This document shows, one piece after another, positions 33,586 through 46,974 of a DNA stretch of 64,000 bases. The position numbers and the translations under genes were made by a program. The stretch lies in NCBI GenBank assembly GCA_920105625.2, contig OV050032.1, positions 19,611,981 through 19,675,980 on the forward strand, in the 5' to 3' direction. The notes beneath the pieces are model-generated. The model was not told where the DNA came from and ran no database searches. It was given only the letters and a program-made list of their open reading frames with translations. Position 1 is the first letter of the stretch; each line of letters begins with the position of its first letter. This DNA is from Clusia tigrina (Eukaryota; Arthropoda; Insecta; Diptera; Clusiidae).

Positions 33586-34411
33586 TTTGATATGTTCCGG
33601 TCTAGTTGGAGACTATAAACTGATCCACCCTCGGTATTTCTTCACTTCTGAATGTTGAAACGAAATTTGCAAAGCAAGTTCACATTTCCAGTGAAGAGAG
33701 GTTCTACAAATAGTCATGATGACATTTGATGACCTCTGTGTGCTGTAGAATGGCAGTCTAGAGCGGATGACTGCCAAAAAGTCTGAAGACAATTTGAAAT
33801 GGGGCTGCACTTGAAGGTCCTAAATTGGCGCTCAGTCTAGAGCTGCCTTGCAGGTTTAGTGGCACAGCCTGGACAACGATGCAGTTAAACCAGGAAATGG
33901 AGTTGATACGAATATTTCCGTCCAGAAGTGTTGTCAGGCAGCAAATGTGACACCTTTCAGGAGTAGCTTATTAGTCACCTACGAGCAGTTGCAGTCTCCT
34001 TTGTTCGGTTGGGATCATATGTTGGAATTTTAGCCCAAACAGAGTTAATTTGAATTGGAAAACAATTTTAAGGCGATTTAGATCCTTCTCAGCAACTTAT
34101 GTTTTTGGACGGTCCCATTATATAACCGTCAACAGGAGGGGCTCCTCTACTTACAGAATGAAACTTTCGCAAGCGAACAGTCGAGCAGCTGCACTCTGGC
34201 AGTCTCTACTGCGATTGTGAGTCGTAAGCGCCAATCCGGCCGCGGGTAGAGTGCAAAAACAACAAATCAGCAGATTATTTATTGCAAACAAAAAATTAAA
34301 TGAAATAAAAATACATGGAAAAATGCGGCCCACAAAAAAAGCTCTAATTATAATAATAAAGTGGCAGGGCATAAATTGTTAACAATGTAGCCAGCCGCTT
34401 ATTTCATGCTT

Positions 34412-34457
<46 letters not shown>

Positions 34458-35736
34458 TTAAAACTATAAACAGCAAACGGAGAACAACGAATTTATTATA
34501 ATAATTTAAAATTTAACGTCTTTCTGATATTTATCTGCAGATGATTGCAATAAAAAGGCAAACGAAGTGCAGTGCTACCGACCCGACGCACACATGCCCC
34601 TCAGCTCACACCCCATGCCCACGCTCCACGCTCCACGCTGCACACTTCTCGCCGCATGTCGTCTGCCCATGTGCAATAATCACTTGTGCCCCATCCGCAT
34701 GTGCGCTGCTACTGCTGCTGCTGCTGCGGCATTTAACTCCTCAACTTTAGTGCAGCAAGCGGCAGAAACATCATCACAGAAGAGCAAAAAGGCAACAAGG
34801 CAACAAGGCAGCAAGGCAAAGCAAATGCAAGAAATCCAACTGCACGGCGGAGGAGAAGGAGAGAAGGCATTTAGCAGGAAACTACTTTGCATTTAATTGT
34901 CTGTAATGACGTGCAATATAAAATGTACGAGTAAAATGTTAAAATGTGAAAATGCAAAATTGTACTCGTATCTGGATCCGTGCACACACTTTGTTGTTGC
35001 TGCCGCTGCTGTTGTTTCGGCCGCTGTTCGTGTGTATAAATCACTTTTTCACATTTCAACACTTTTTGCGCAGCTTTTTTCCATTTTTCCTGAGTTTTGT
35101 TTGTGGCAGTTTTTTGCTTTTCTTTTTGGGTGCAACTAACACAAAACTAACTGCAACACTGCCACCGCCTACTGCGCTTTTTGTTTAATTTCGTTTTTGG
35201 TTTTTTGCTGTTTGCTCCTTTCCTTTGTTTCGCGCTCTGCTTTTTTGTGTATTCTTTTCGCTCTTGCTTTTCATAAATGTGCAATTATTTTGCTGTTATT
35301 GCAGGCGTCGCCGCTGCAGCTGTAACTGCAGCTGCCACAGTCAGTGCCGCTGATTGCCGCAGCAGCACAGCTTCTGTTTCTGCCTCTGTTGCTGTTGCCG
35401 GTGCTGATGCATCTCCATCCCACCAGCGCCACCGCACGCTGGCGAGTACGTGTGGCAGGCTGCTCGCCATGGCACAGGTTGTCCGTGCTTCTTCTGCTCT
35501 ACCCCGTTCTGAGTCCCAAATTGTAAATGCGAATTGATTGTTGCACATTTTGTCGTTAATTATAACAACAAATTGACGTAAATTAGCAGCTTTCTGCCTC
35601 GGTTTATGAACTTTCCTGCCGCTGCCTGCAGTCAGTCACTTCATTTATACTTGTAATTTTCTTTCAGTCCACAATAAGTGAGCAATTATAAACAGAGAAC
35701 AAATGGATTGAATTCAGATTTGAATCTTGTGAGTAG
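33586..35736. other. Unannotated stretch
   Basis: No gene recognised. Contains a CAACAG hexamer run at about 34411-34452 and GCT/GCC-rich DNA near 35290-35410, whose Ala-rich frames on both strands are low-complexity. Confidence 0.5.
34411..34452. repeat. (CAACAG)n microsatellite
   Basis: About six CAACAG hexamers, ending CAGCAACAG. Confidence 0.9.
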
Positions 35737-36353
<617 letters not shown>

Positions 36354-36356
36354 TGT

Positions 36357-36361
<5 letters not shown>

Positions 36362-36387
<26 letters not shown>

Positions 36388-37010
36388 TTGGTTCGGAGGT
36401 GGAAATCTGCAAACAGGCACTGGGCGCTCTCGCACCAGTAGTGTGGGGCTCTTACCCACTAAAACCACCTCCTCAGACGCCTCCCAGACGGTACATAGCC
36501 GTTAAGCAATACTTCGTCTGGGAGTGGGTTGGTCAACGGACCCCTCCTATTGATTCCTTGAACGTCGCCGCCACTCGAAGTGGCGGAGGTCTCGCATAAT
36601 TGCGGCCGAGGTGTCACACACCACGTCCCATTTCTCCGGGCACTCGAGCATATAGTGCACGAGGTTGTCCGGTGTCACAGGTTCTCTGCAGACTCTTTGC
36701 AGTACCGCTCTGGCACCGCTGTATCGTGGACATGAAAAAAGAACATGTTCCACGTCCTCGGGCTCCGTGCCTCCACAATTATCGCAGCAGGGGGATTCCT
36801 CCAGCCGGAATCTGTGTAGGTACGCCCAGAAACCCCCGTGCCCGGTCAGCAGCTGTGTGACGTGATAGTTCACCTCGCCATGCGACCTATCCATCCAGCG
36901 TTGGAGATCAGGGATCAACCTCCTCGTCCAACGGCCCTTTTCGGATGCATACCATCGGGCTTGCCACTCCTGTATGGTGCTTTGCCTAATGCCTGCTAAG
37001 CGATCTTCCG
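36362..37010 (-). mobile_element. Second 5'-truncated R1-clade retrotransposon
   Basis: The minus strand reads the C-terminal end of an R1-clade ORF2, a ~160-base 3' UTR, then poly-A (25 T's at 36362-36386). The 3' UTR shares a TAGTGTGG...CTT..ACCCACTAAAA block with the copy at 5762-7157, so the two belong to related families. The truncated end stops at a CT/TA/GT compound microsatellite, and the poly-A end adjoins the TA array, so the insertion probably landed in simple-repeat DNA. A target duplication cannot be resolved inside the repeats. Confidence 0.85.
36547..37010 (-). pseudogene. C-terminal ORF2 fragment of R1-clade element
   Basis: About 155 residues of element sequence in an uninterrupted frame. 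Upstream bases to 37179 also stay open but translate microsatellite (His-Thr and Tyr-Ile runs) and are not part of the protein. HGEVNYHVTQLLTGHGGFWA corresponds to HGDVDFYMTQFLSGHGCFRE in the 5971-7157 copy. A CCHC knuckle (C-x2-C-x9-H-x4-C; CDNC...HVLFSC) is intact. The RT and endonuclease are absent. There are no stops, so it is probably young. It is more GC-rich than the first copy, which suggests a different family within the clade. Confidence 0.85.

Positions 37011-37100
<90 letters not shown>
37011..37100. repeat. Compound (CT)n(TA)n(GT)n microsatellite
   Basis: CT at 37011-37024, TA at 37025-37056 and GT at 37057-37100, lying against the truncated end of the R1-clade fragment. Confidence 0.95.
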
Positions 37101-37104
<4 letters not shown>

Positions 37105-37162
37105 CTGGTCCTGTATATTCTGACACCAGAAGCAAGTCCTCGAACCCGAACACTTGACGAGG

Positions 37163-37676
37163 TCTGCCAGCGAAGACACAATGAAAGCACCCTAAGATGT
37201 CAAACAAGGACAGCAGAGTAGACCGAGGAATGAACAAAATAAGGACCGCACTTTTTGGGAGGGAACAATTGAGTAAGGGATTGAATCCATGGAGCGTCCC
37301 TCCATTATAGAGTCCACTTTATTCTCTGCTGATAAATGAACATGTTGAACCCCATTGTACCGCACTCACCTCTGTTTTACTGAGACTCTAGCAAAATTAC
37401 AGCTATACTATAGGAGCGGATCGAAGAGCCTGGTTAAAACTCTTCCGATTTCTTCCGGTCTGGAGGCTTCAAATCCATATAAAACGACGAAAAGTACAAA
37501 AAGTCAGAGTGCTTGTTCATTACATTTGTGTTTGCGAACTCCTAGGAGAATTAGCTCTATACTTCGTGCTCTTAGGAGGCTATTCTGGCAGTGCATTTGC
37601 AGATGGTAGACCTCTTAATCCCATTAAGAGTCCAGACAGTTCTCAGGTATATTTTGATAATCGTCTTTGGTTGATA
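37163..37676. repeat. ~510-bp dispersed repeat, copy B
   Basis: Partner of 32068-32573, same orientation, about 5.1 kb apart. It has small insertions such as CTCTTA and AGTGCATTTGC near its 3' end relative to copy A. It is not flanked by SINE heads as copy A is. Confidence 0.85.
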
Positions 37677-38786
37677 TGTAGGTAAATGTATATCCGTTTT
37701 GCATTGAAACGACATTTAGAGAATGTATTTTCAACGATGTGCCAGACACTCCACTTCCGCCCGTATAATTGCCGTCAATTCTATTTAATTCCGTGCATAA
37801 TTGTAAAAATTAATTTTGCCCTTTTTAGGAATTAATTAACGTAAATAATTTTATTGGCAGTGCTCGCTGGGCTGATGAAATTTTCGTTGGCACTGTAATG
37901 AATTATTAAACCGGCGTGTGTGAGTGTGCGATCAATAATTGGGCGCCCCCACAAGGCCCTTGAACGGCGCACTACAAATCTAATTAACCTCTATTCTTGT
38001 GGCCAACGCACCACGCTCCCACTCGCACTCGCACTCGCACTCGTCCAGAGCCACACAAGCACATATCTGAATTTATTAACTCGCACAGTTTTAAATGGCT
38101 GACCGCTAAATCCATTTAACAAACTCAATTAACCATGGCAGACTTTTAATTTATGCGTTAAAAATTACGCAGAGTCCCGCAGAGTGCAAATAATACGGGA
38201 GCCCGAGCGTCAAGCGGCAGAAGCAACAGTTGCCATGACGCCTGAGAGTTGAGAGCCCTGCCACACACGCAACTGGCCCAATTGGCGCAGGGCGTGTAAA
38301 TCCAAATTAAACTAAACCGATCTTCCTTCCGTTTTCCGCCCAACCAGTCAAGCGGGAAAAAGTGTTGACGGCTGTGCAGCTGTTACAACTAACCAGCAGG
38401 GCTGTTGCTGCTCACATCCCACCTTCCGGACTTAGGCCAGACCCAGCGTGCCTAAAAAATGCACATATTAGTGTATGTAATGAAACGCGGCCATCCTCAA
38501 GAAATGGCGCCAAACAGATTTCCATTAATAAAGACCCCGTCTACTCTGGAATCAAGTGCACAGACACGCACACTCACATGCGAATTCATGCGTAATTTGC
38601 AAATTTATCACACAGCAAAATGTATTGAAACGCAAAAAAACGCGGCAGCGCAAATGCAACAGTTTGCCTCGCTCGCACTCACCACCCTCGCGTGCAGCAG
38701 CGGAAGAGGAGGTGTCGGGCCGGATAATTCCGCATATGCGGTCACACACACAAAAATAAAACCGCATAAATACTTATGGCACTACC

Positions 38787-38850
38787 AACAGCAACAACAG
38801 CAGCAACAACAACAGCAACAGCAACAACAACAATAACAATAACAACAACT
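38787..38850. repeat. CAA/CAG trinucleotide tract
   Basis: Mixed CAA/CAG triplets grading into CAATAA repeats. Plus-strand poly-Gln frame only. Confidence 0.9.
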
Positions 38851-41059
38851 AAAACAACAGAGAAAGGGAGGCAAGCCGCAAATGTTTGTCGCAGCAAAGA
38901 AGATGCCACGGCGGAGCAAGGAGCACACACCAGCGAGCACGTGTGCGTGCACGGTCGCCCAGGGTAACCAATCCACCGGTACTAACAAGTGCGCTAAATC
39001 AACGTAAACAGATTTTGCTGGGAGACCATCAAGAAGCAGCAAGCAACAAAGGACACGCCACATGCTTGAACTCGACATTTTTACCCTTAAAGGAAGTGCG
39101 AGTGCACGAGTATGCTGTGTCGTTGTTGTCGTTGTAGTCATCGTCATCGTTGAACACATCTTAAGCTCCCTGCTCAAACATACAGCGACGCACACACAGA
39201 TACACTCCGCACAGTCTGCCAGACTCTGCCACACTGGCACGCAAATAACGGCAAACCCACACAGCCAAGTGGCGTGCTGTGAAGCAACAAGCGGCAGCAC
39301 ACTCACACACACACACACACAAGCACATACATCCAACAACAACAACCTCACTCACGAGCAAACGAATGCTGTCAGCCAAAAAGGGAAAATAAAGCACAAA
39401 ATGAAATTTAAGTTTGCCACTTCCTGTCTTCCTGCGTCGTGCCGGCGTCAAGGTCAAGACCAAGCACCACACACACACACTTGCGCTTGTGTGAGGGCAG
39501 CGGCAGCCGCAGCACCAGCAACAACACGGCTACACCAGCAAAGGCAAGATGGCGCGCCATGTCTGGCAAACGAACGCAGCCATTTACCCGTGTGGGAGCG
39601 CGCCCTCTGGAAGAGCACCGCAGACAAATAGACAGGCAGACAGTGCAGTAGCGAAGCCGGAAGACAAGCGTCTCTGCTCTGTTCTGCATCACATTGGCTG
39701 GCGCTGCTCCTGCTCCTGACTGCTACTCATCGCCCGCCATCATCCTCAACATCAACGTCGTCGCCGTCGCCGTCACCGTCACCGTCGTCGTGGTCGTATT
39801 CAACGCCAATTTGAAAAAGGTTGACTTGACTCTGGAGTGTCGACACGATTTCATATTAGCTTTTATTGTTTGGCGTGTTTTTCCGCCACTTTGCGGTACG
39901 GTGCCAACATTCGAGCTCCGCTTGGCTTTGTGTGGCGCCCTCCTTTTTATTTCGTATTTATTTTTTGTGTTTTTCGGTTTTTTGGGGAATCCATTTTCAA
40001 GTTGGCTCATTGTGCTGCCTGACAGTGCGGTTTGTTGAATGGCTTCACATGGATTTAATGTGCTCGACGAATGCTCAACTTTCCGCACTGGAAGGCAGCA
40101 CCGAGAAATGCCGCCACAATTGAATTGTTCATTCATATGCTGAGTGCGCTAAATGGATATTCCGATCCCATGGAGCGCTCTACAAGTGGTCGGTTTGTCA
40201 CCCTACGTGTGCGCTACGGGCTTCCATGGGCACATTTGAGGCTTCTACGATAGAATTACAATGATACAAGAAGTACAATGGCTTCTCCGCACGGTCAACA
40301 CTGGGAACGGTCATACGAAATTTTTTGTGTCGTGGTTTGTGCGAAACACAAAGAACTATCAAGGTACCATTTGGATGCTGTAGAAGGGGATTTAGAGTGG
40401 GAAGTGATCCGTTTCAAAGCTGCTCTTTGGAATGTTTGAATTAAGGATCTGTCTCTTCCCAAATAGATGCACAGTATCCGCCACTGCGCCGCTTCGTAAA
40501 TTACGGCAGTTCACGTAAACATCAAACAAGCCCCTCTGACGACTTCACAATATATCTACGAAACTCCACTCATCTATAAAAAGCCTTAAATGCCCCCTCC
40601 CGCAAGGGCGAACATCTGCAAGTGGGTTTAACGATGTGCGTAGTAAGTGTGGCGGAATTTCTTTAAATACCCTTACCGAAATCCGGCAGCAAAGAGCTAA
40701 AAACTCACCATAAGCAGCAGCAGCAACAGCATTTGGGGGCAGGAGAGGAGGAGACGAGGAGCAGTCTGCCCACCGAAGTGCACCAGCACGCAAAATGGGT
40801 GTTAAATTGAAGGAAGCTGACGAGAATAGGGGAAAAACATCTTCTTTCGTTTTATTTTAGCTTTTGTGTTTTTTCTTCTGTTTCGTTGTATTATGTCTGC
40901 AAAGGAGCACAGCACGTTGCGGAAAGGAAAATTGGACAAAACTGGAAGGAAATGCTGACATGCTGTAAATACGTGGAAGAACATTAAGCGTCTTTCTGAA
41001 TGGGCAACTGCGCAATCATAAAATTATGAGGAAGTCTAAAGAAACCAACAAGTAAACAC

Positions 41060-41150
41060 AAGCGGCCACAACAGCAGCAACAACGTTAACAACAACGTCA
41101 ACAACAACGTCCACAACAACAACAACCATAACAACAACGACAACAGCAAC
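41060..41150. repeat. CAA/CAACGT repeat tract
   Basis: CAACAACGT and CAACAAC units in several imperfect tandem copies. Confidence 0.8.
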
Positions 41151-42239
41151 AAGGACACGCACAAGAAAATGTCTACCAAGTTTCGCTTCCGGTCTGTTGG
41201 CTCCCCACCCACTTCAATATTGGTAGACTCGGGCAGATATGCAGAGGCACACACACAGATTTGCACTCAAGATGCCGAGGCGGCTGGCTGCTTGGCTGCT
41301 CGCTCTAACCTCCAGCCTCAGCCTACTGCTCGGCTGAGATGTACGGCGTACAAGGATGTCTTTATTAAATCTGTTTGCGCCACAGCCTGCGTACCAATGG
41401 GAAGGCTAGCTGCTAAGCCGGAGTGTAAGTGTTTAGTCTCATTACGGTTGCATGAGGCCAATGAAGGTCAAGCGGGTGGCGTAAAGAGGCCACCCAACCA
41501 AAAATGGCCACCTTGAAACAAAGGGTGCCTGCAAGTGTGGATATTCAATGCATCACCATTAAAGCGGTCTCTTCTGGCACACACAAAGCCACAACTGCTG
41601 CCGTTGCCCACACATGCACTAACGCGTGAGCTCTTTAAAAGCGTAGTTTGAATATTTCAGAGTTGCCAAGTAAGGAATTGTGATAGCTTGGTGTGTTTTC
41701 CGAATGTCACAAGCAGAGTTTCGTTCCTGTCACGCTAATCTCAGCTGTCTCTGAATGAAACCAAATGCTAATTTTGAGGTATACAAAAACGGTTGTGTCT
41801 GGCTGTGTAAATTCTGATTAGCTCGCATTTCAGGCCAAACAAGGACCAGCAGGACCAGGTTTTATGATCCTTACATATCAACTTATTGCCTTACTTTTAT
41901 ATTGGACAGCGACAAGTCAGAGAACGCTTGAATTTTTTCAATATGATTGAGTGCAATTGCGTACTCATAATTTTACCTAATTTGCACAGCGCCATATCCT
42001 TGTGGTGACTAACACCATCTTTAACTGAGAGAATTTTAGTCTGTACTTGAACAGCGTCACAACGGTGATGCTCAAGTGTGCTTTTGCTGAACTAAGCTGC
42101 CACTCCTACCTACCGACCCACACAATACAAGTACTAGTAAAATACTGGATGCATTGGAGGCTTGTGGTGTGATTCGAATGCTACGCCAAGAAAAAGGGAG
42201 ACAATGACCGAATCATAGGAAACTCGTCGGTAGTGGAAA

Positions 42240-42860
42240 TCGTATTTGTTCACGTATGTGTCGAAATTTGCAGATTTTTATTTCGACGTTCGATGTGTCA
42301 GTTGGTGAATTAGTTCTTTAGCCGAATAATCCGTACTGACTTGTGGTGTCGTTGTATAAGCAAATATAAAGAAGAGAATCTCCCATTGTGCTTCGCAAAC
42401 GATAACAAAGGTGCGTCTAAAACCCTGTGGCTCCGTGAAAAGGCCTCAGTTCTTTGAGAGTATTTGTTTTATGTTGTCCAGCACTTACCAAGACTTACTT
42501 ATTGATTCATTTATGAACTCTGACCCTTGGTCGGATTTAGGTACGAGTACTCGAAGCAGCCAGTATTTTGTAGTCCTGTGTGAGTCATTTATCTGACAGT
42601 GGATGTGACAGCACAAATTTGATTTGATTCGCAGTTCACGCTGCATTGTTGAAATGTAAATATATCTAAGTTCGTTACATATTTTTAGCGGATCAACGAT
42701 GCCAATCAACACTATCTCAAAACTTGTGTTAGGGGTGTCTGTGAGGAGTATCATAAGGTATTGGTATGTCTTGTTTGCTTATGTCCTGCACGCACAACAC
42801 AATTTGCTTCAAATTCTTTTACCAATCTGCTCAAATTTGTCTGCCCTTTTATATGATAAG
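42240..42860 (-). pseudogene. Decayed Ty3/gypsy-type integrase
   Basis: The minus strand gives the order expected of a retrotransposon integrase. TDTPNTSFEIVLIGIVDPL corresponds to the start of the catalytic core (usual form ...F..V..DIVGPL), and SDQGSEFINE contains the second catalytic aspartate. After two stops, LLYICLYNDTTSQYGLFG and RTNSPTD correspond to the downstream YNTTPH..TPFELVFGR..NSPTD region. The first catalytic aspartate appears replaced by glycine (IGIVDPL), so the enzyme is dead even apart from the stops. The patches most resemble the 412/mdg1-like gypsy group. RT, protease and LTRs are not recognised nearby. A weak pair of similar 35-base segments (43040 and 43107) might be further decayed element. 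Confidence 0.75.
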
Positions 42861-45400
42861 GGTGGTTCTCGCTCCTAAATCCCGTCCATGTGTTGCATTA
42901 TGATGTTCGTCAATAAGTTAAACTTTCTTTTCAATTGTTGGATACTTTAACATTTTTGAGTTGAGGGTATTTATTTCTATTTTTATACGGGAATATATTT
43001 CTTCACTGGCACTGCGGCACTTTTGATATCGGTTTCCTCTGTGTCGAATCTAGTTTCGCTGATTTATCGCTGTATATTACTTTTACTTCTTAAGGCTGCT
43101 TCTTCTGGGTCGTATCTAGAATCGCCGAATAGTCGCTACATCCCACGTGGGTATAATTTTTTTCAATTCGCACTGTACTGTATTTTATACTCGCATTATT
43201 GGCCATGTTAAATTCTAATTTCCTCATATTGGAATGGAAAGTTTCATTTGAAGTTTCCTTTGTGCCTTTTGTGTTTTCATTTTTCGGTTTTTCTTGTTCC
43301 GCAGCTGGGGTGCTTGCATGCGTTTGTGTTATTTTTAATCAGGCAAATGTGTGAACACACACCCATCCGTTCCACTCAGTCCACCCCACTCATGGGAATG
43401 TTGTTTGCTGCTTCTTTTGTAGAAGTGCGAAAATTATTATTCTGACATTTTGTCACAAAGTCAAACAAAAGTCGCTGCTTTGTCTTTACTTTTATTTCTT
43501 TGTTCTTCTTCTTGTTCTTGTTTCTGCTGCTGCTGTTGTTGTTGTTTTTGTTTGTTGCTGTCGCTCAGGAATGCATTGAATGTCTTCCCTTTGTCTGTTG
43601 TCGTTGGTGTTGTTGCATTTTAGAAATGCACTTTCTTTCGTGTTAAATTAAAAATGTAATCCCGCTCAAAGCAGGCTTCGTGCTCCGCGCGTATAGGTGA
43701 ATCTTCAGAACCGCCCACCACCCATAATCGCGTCCCCATGAACCGATGCCGCACATCACCCGCTCTACACACGTTTTCATAGTTGCCGCGATATATTTTT
43801 CATTTTTATTTTTTTTTTCGTTATAAATCTTTTTCGCCCACATCCGCTCTGTCAGTCCCGCAATCCGACCGCCATTCCACTTCACCTTTTAACATATTCT
43901 TAACAAAAAAGTTATTCATTCGTATTTGAAATAAAGCAGAAAAATAATATCAGAATTCTTAATAACACCTGCTCTCCACCTGGGCTCCAGCTCCATCGTC
44001 GCTGGTGCCGTGTCATTGCTTTTTCAATGGCAGCGCAGTTCTGAATGTGTGTGTGTGTGTGACTGTTGTCACACTCTCCTATAGAGTTGGGGTGGTGGAA
44101 GGTGGTCTTGCAGTCCCTCTCATGCGGCGTTAATATGTTGCAAAAGTTTTGGAGTGACTACTGCAAGAGACAATAAACATCAGGATCATTTTAATGTGCG
44201 CCAAATCGTGCATGCAGTCTGTGCGAACGCTTATCCCGGCTTCTGCGGCATTTGCCTATGCATATTTGTCTGCACCAATTAAAATGTGCTTTACTTAAAG
44301 CGACTTAATTAAATTTAGATGGTGATGTGAAGTCCCAGAAGCCCACAGTCAACTATATGGAAAACCGCAGAGAGTCTGCGGCTCAGAACTCCTGCGAGGC
44401 CCTGCTAATGCTAGTTTGGCAGTTTTAAAAACACAAGACGCAGGTAAGCCGAAGTGTAGGCTTACGCAGAGGTAGAAGCATTATTGAATAACAGGAGCTG
44501 ATATGAATGAGATTCCCTCCGAACATTTGAGCCTTTCTGAGAACGTCTTCAGATTCAGAGCTCCAAAGCTATTTGCAGGTGGGAGTGCTCCCAGAGCAAG
44601 ACAGAAAAGCATCAACGAAGCCAAAGATCAGTCAGAGCGGACATCAAAAAGAAATGCGAGTGATGTACTCGTAATACCAGTTCCTCTTTGAGTGGAAGTA
44701 CTCGTAATACCAGTTCCTCTTTGATTTCCAATGGCAACAAAAAAGCCACCAGTCTTCTTGACTGAACTCATTCGATGTGGTTTTAACTGGTTATCACTGG
44801 AATGTTTCAAGGAACTGGTGTCTATTGGCAGTGAAACAAAGGCTGCAATCAACATATTGAATTCATGAATGCAGCTTCAATCTGAAGTCACAATTGCGTG
44901 TAGCCAAAATAATTTCCAGACATTGATTTCACAAAAATATTGAATTCATTGTTTCAAAATTAGCAACTGGAGAATAACGATAGACTCCAATAAGAAACCT
45001 CACTCATAGACTCGGTCTTCAGTGAATGCTGCTCGTAGTGAACAAATTTTTCACAGCTCTGGCACTACGACATTAGCTGTTAATGAACCTTAAGAAGTGG
45101 GGCACACTTCGAGGCGCTTACATAGTTAGTGAATGTCTCACGTAGCGGCATAAAATATGTTTTCATTATATGCCAAGATTGTAAGCACCTAAAAGGGACT
45201 TATTGAACAGATAGACCTGCTAAAGACCTGAAGGAGTTTTAATTTTAAGCCTTAAGTCCATCCCTCAAAATCCCTACAGAGTCTGAAACAGTGATCATAC
45301 GATTCACACTCAGGAACTGTGAATACGAAATGGCGAGCGAAGCGCAGTGGCGGTATTCTGTAGAAAAGAAGCTGCTGCCGTCATTTCCATGTGAAACAAA
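42861..45400. other. Unannotated stretch
   Basis: No gene recognised. Contains TTG/CTG-rich DNA near 43500-43620, a short GT run at 44045-44061, and a 33-base tandem duplication at 44665-44730. Confidence 0.5.
44665..44730. repeat. 33-bp tandem duplication
   Basis: GTACTCGTAATACCAGTTCC occurs at 44665 and again at 44698, followed both times by TCTTTGA. Two copies only. Confidence 0.85.
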
Positions 45401-46974
45401 GGAAAACCATGCCGTCCACATCCAAAATTGAGGGCCTAAAAGAATTAGCTAGAGAAAGGATTACTTAAAACTGGCCAAGCATAGCATGTGGATGGATATG
45501 CGTACCCTTTGAATGTACGAGTACTCATGAAGATTTCTGGAACCTTCTGCTATAGCAAGGAAAACCATGCCGTACACATCCAAAATTGTGGGCATATACG
45601 AATTAGCTTCAGAAAGGATTAAAAACTGTCCAAGCATAGCATGTGGATGGATATGCGTACCCTTTGAATGTACCAGTACTCATGAAGATTTCTGGAACCT
45701 TCTGCTATAGCAAGGAAAACCATGCCGTACACATCCAAAATTGAGGGCATATACGAATTAGCTTCAGAAAGGATTGAAAACTGTCCAAGCATAGCATGTG
45801 GATGGATATGCGTACCCTTTGAATGTACGAGTACTCATGAAGATTTCTGGAACCTTCTGCTATAGCAAGGAAAACCATGCCGTACACATCCAAAATTGTG
45901 GGCATATACGAATTAGTTTCAGAAAGGATTAAAAACTGTCCAAGCATAGCATGTGAATGGATATGCGTACCCTTTGAATGTACGAGTACTCATGGAGATT
46001 TCTGGAACCTTCTGCTATAGCAAGGAAAACCATGCCGTACACATCCAAAATTGTGGGCATATACGAATTAGTTTCAGAAAGGATTAAAAACTGTCCAAGC
46101 ATAGCATGTGAATGGATATGCGTACCCTTTGAATGTACGAGTACTCATGGAGATTTCTGGAACCTTCTGCTATAGCAAGGAAAACCATGCCGTACACATC
46201 CAAAATTGTGGGCATATACGAATTAGCTTCAGAAAGGATTAAAAACTGTCCAAGCATAGCATGTGAATGGATATGCGTACCCTTTGAATGTACCAGTACT
46301 CATGAAGATTTCTGGAACCTTCTGCTATAGCAAGGAAAACCATGCCGTACACATCCAAAATTGAGGGCATATACGAATTAGCTTCAGAAAGGATTGAAAA
46401 CTGTCCAAGCATAGCATGTGGATGGATATGCGTACCCTTTGAATGTACCAGTACTCATGAAGATTTCTGGAACCTTCTGCTATAGCAAGGAAAACCATGC
46501 CGTACACATCCAAAATTGAGGGCATATACGAATTAGCTTCAGAAAGGATTTAAAACTGTCCAAGCATAGCATGTGGATGGATATGCGTACCCTTTGAATG
46601 TACGAGTACTCATGAAGATTTCTGGAACCTTCTGCTATAGCAAGGAAAACCATGCCGTACACATCCAAAATTGTGGGCATATACGAATTAGTTTCAGAAA
46701 GGATTAAAAACTGTCCAAGCATAGCATGTGAATGGATATGCGTACCCTTTGAATGTACCAGTACTCATGAAGATTTCTGGAACCTTCTGCTATAGCAAGG
46801 AAAACCATGCCGTACACATCCAAAATTGAGGGCATATACGAATTAGCTTCAGAAAGGATTGAAAACTGTCCAAGCATAGCATGTGGATGGATATGCGTAC
46901 CCTTTGAATGTACGAGTACTCATGAAGATTTCTGGAACCTTCTGCTATAGCAAGGAAAACCATGCCGTACACAT
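45401..46974. repeat. 155-bp satellite, ten copies plus a partial
   Basis: Units begin GGAAAACCATGCCGTACACA and contain AAGCATAGCATGTG and TACGAGTACTCATG. Unit starts fall at 45401, 45559, then every 155 bases exactly (45714, 45869, 46024, 46179, 46334, 46489, 46644, 46799), with a partial unit from 46954. The first unit is 158 bases and the most diverged, as expected of an array edge. Inner units differ at a few sites such as TGTGGATGG/TGTGAATGG and ACGAGTACT/ACCAGTACT. Short frames (60-80 residues) on either strand are artefacts. Confidence 0.97.

Larger units (their letters stand above)
37677..42239. other. Unannotated stretch with simple repeats
   Basis: No gene recognised. Holds CACTCG repeats (about 38019-38043), a CAA/CAG tract (38787-38850), an AC run (39301-39322) and CAACAACGT-type repeats (about 41060-41150). 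The larger frames near 38.8-39.6 kb overlap on both strands and are Thr/His/Val/Cys-rich artefacts. Confidence 0.5.

Noticed and set aside
32659..33590. Ser/Leu/Ile-rich frames of about 300 residues.
   Set aside because: They are translations of CT/CTAT repeats, open in several frames at once.
35277..35548. Ala-rich frames on both strands that look like a secreted protein.
   Set aside because: They come from GCT/GCC/GCA triplet-rich DNA and overlap antisense; no independent support.
38782..39631. Two opposed 189-residue frames.
   Set aside because: Both are low-complexity (Cys/Val or Thr/His runs) and mirror each other over CA/GT and GTT repeats; no domain, no splice context.
43040..43141. 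Two similar ~35-base segments 67 bases apart, as LTR or minisatellite remnants.
   Set aside because: Only about 74% identity over 35 bases; not enough to call without alignment statistics.
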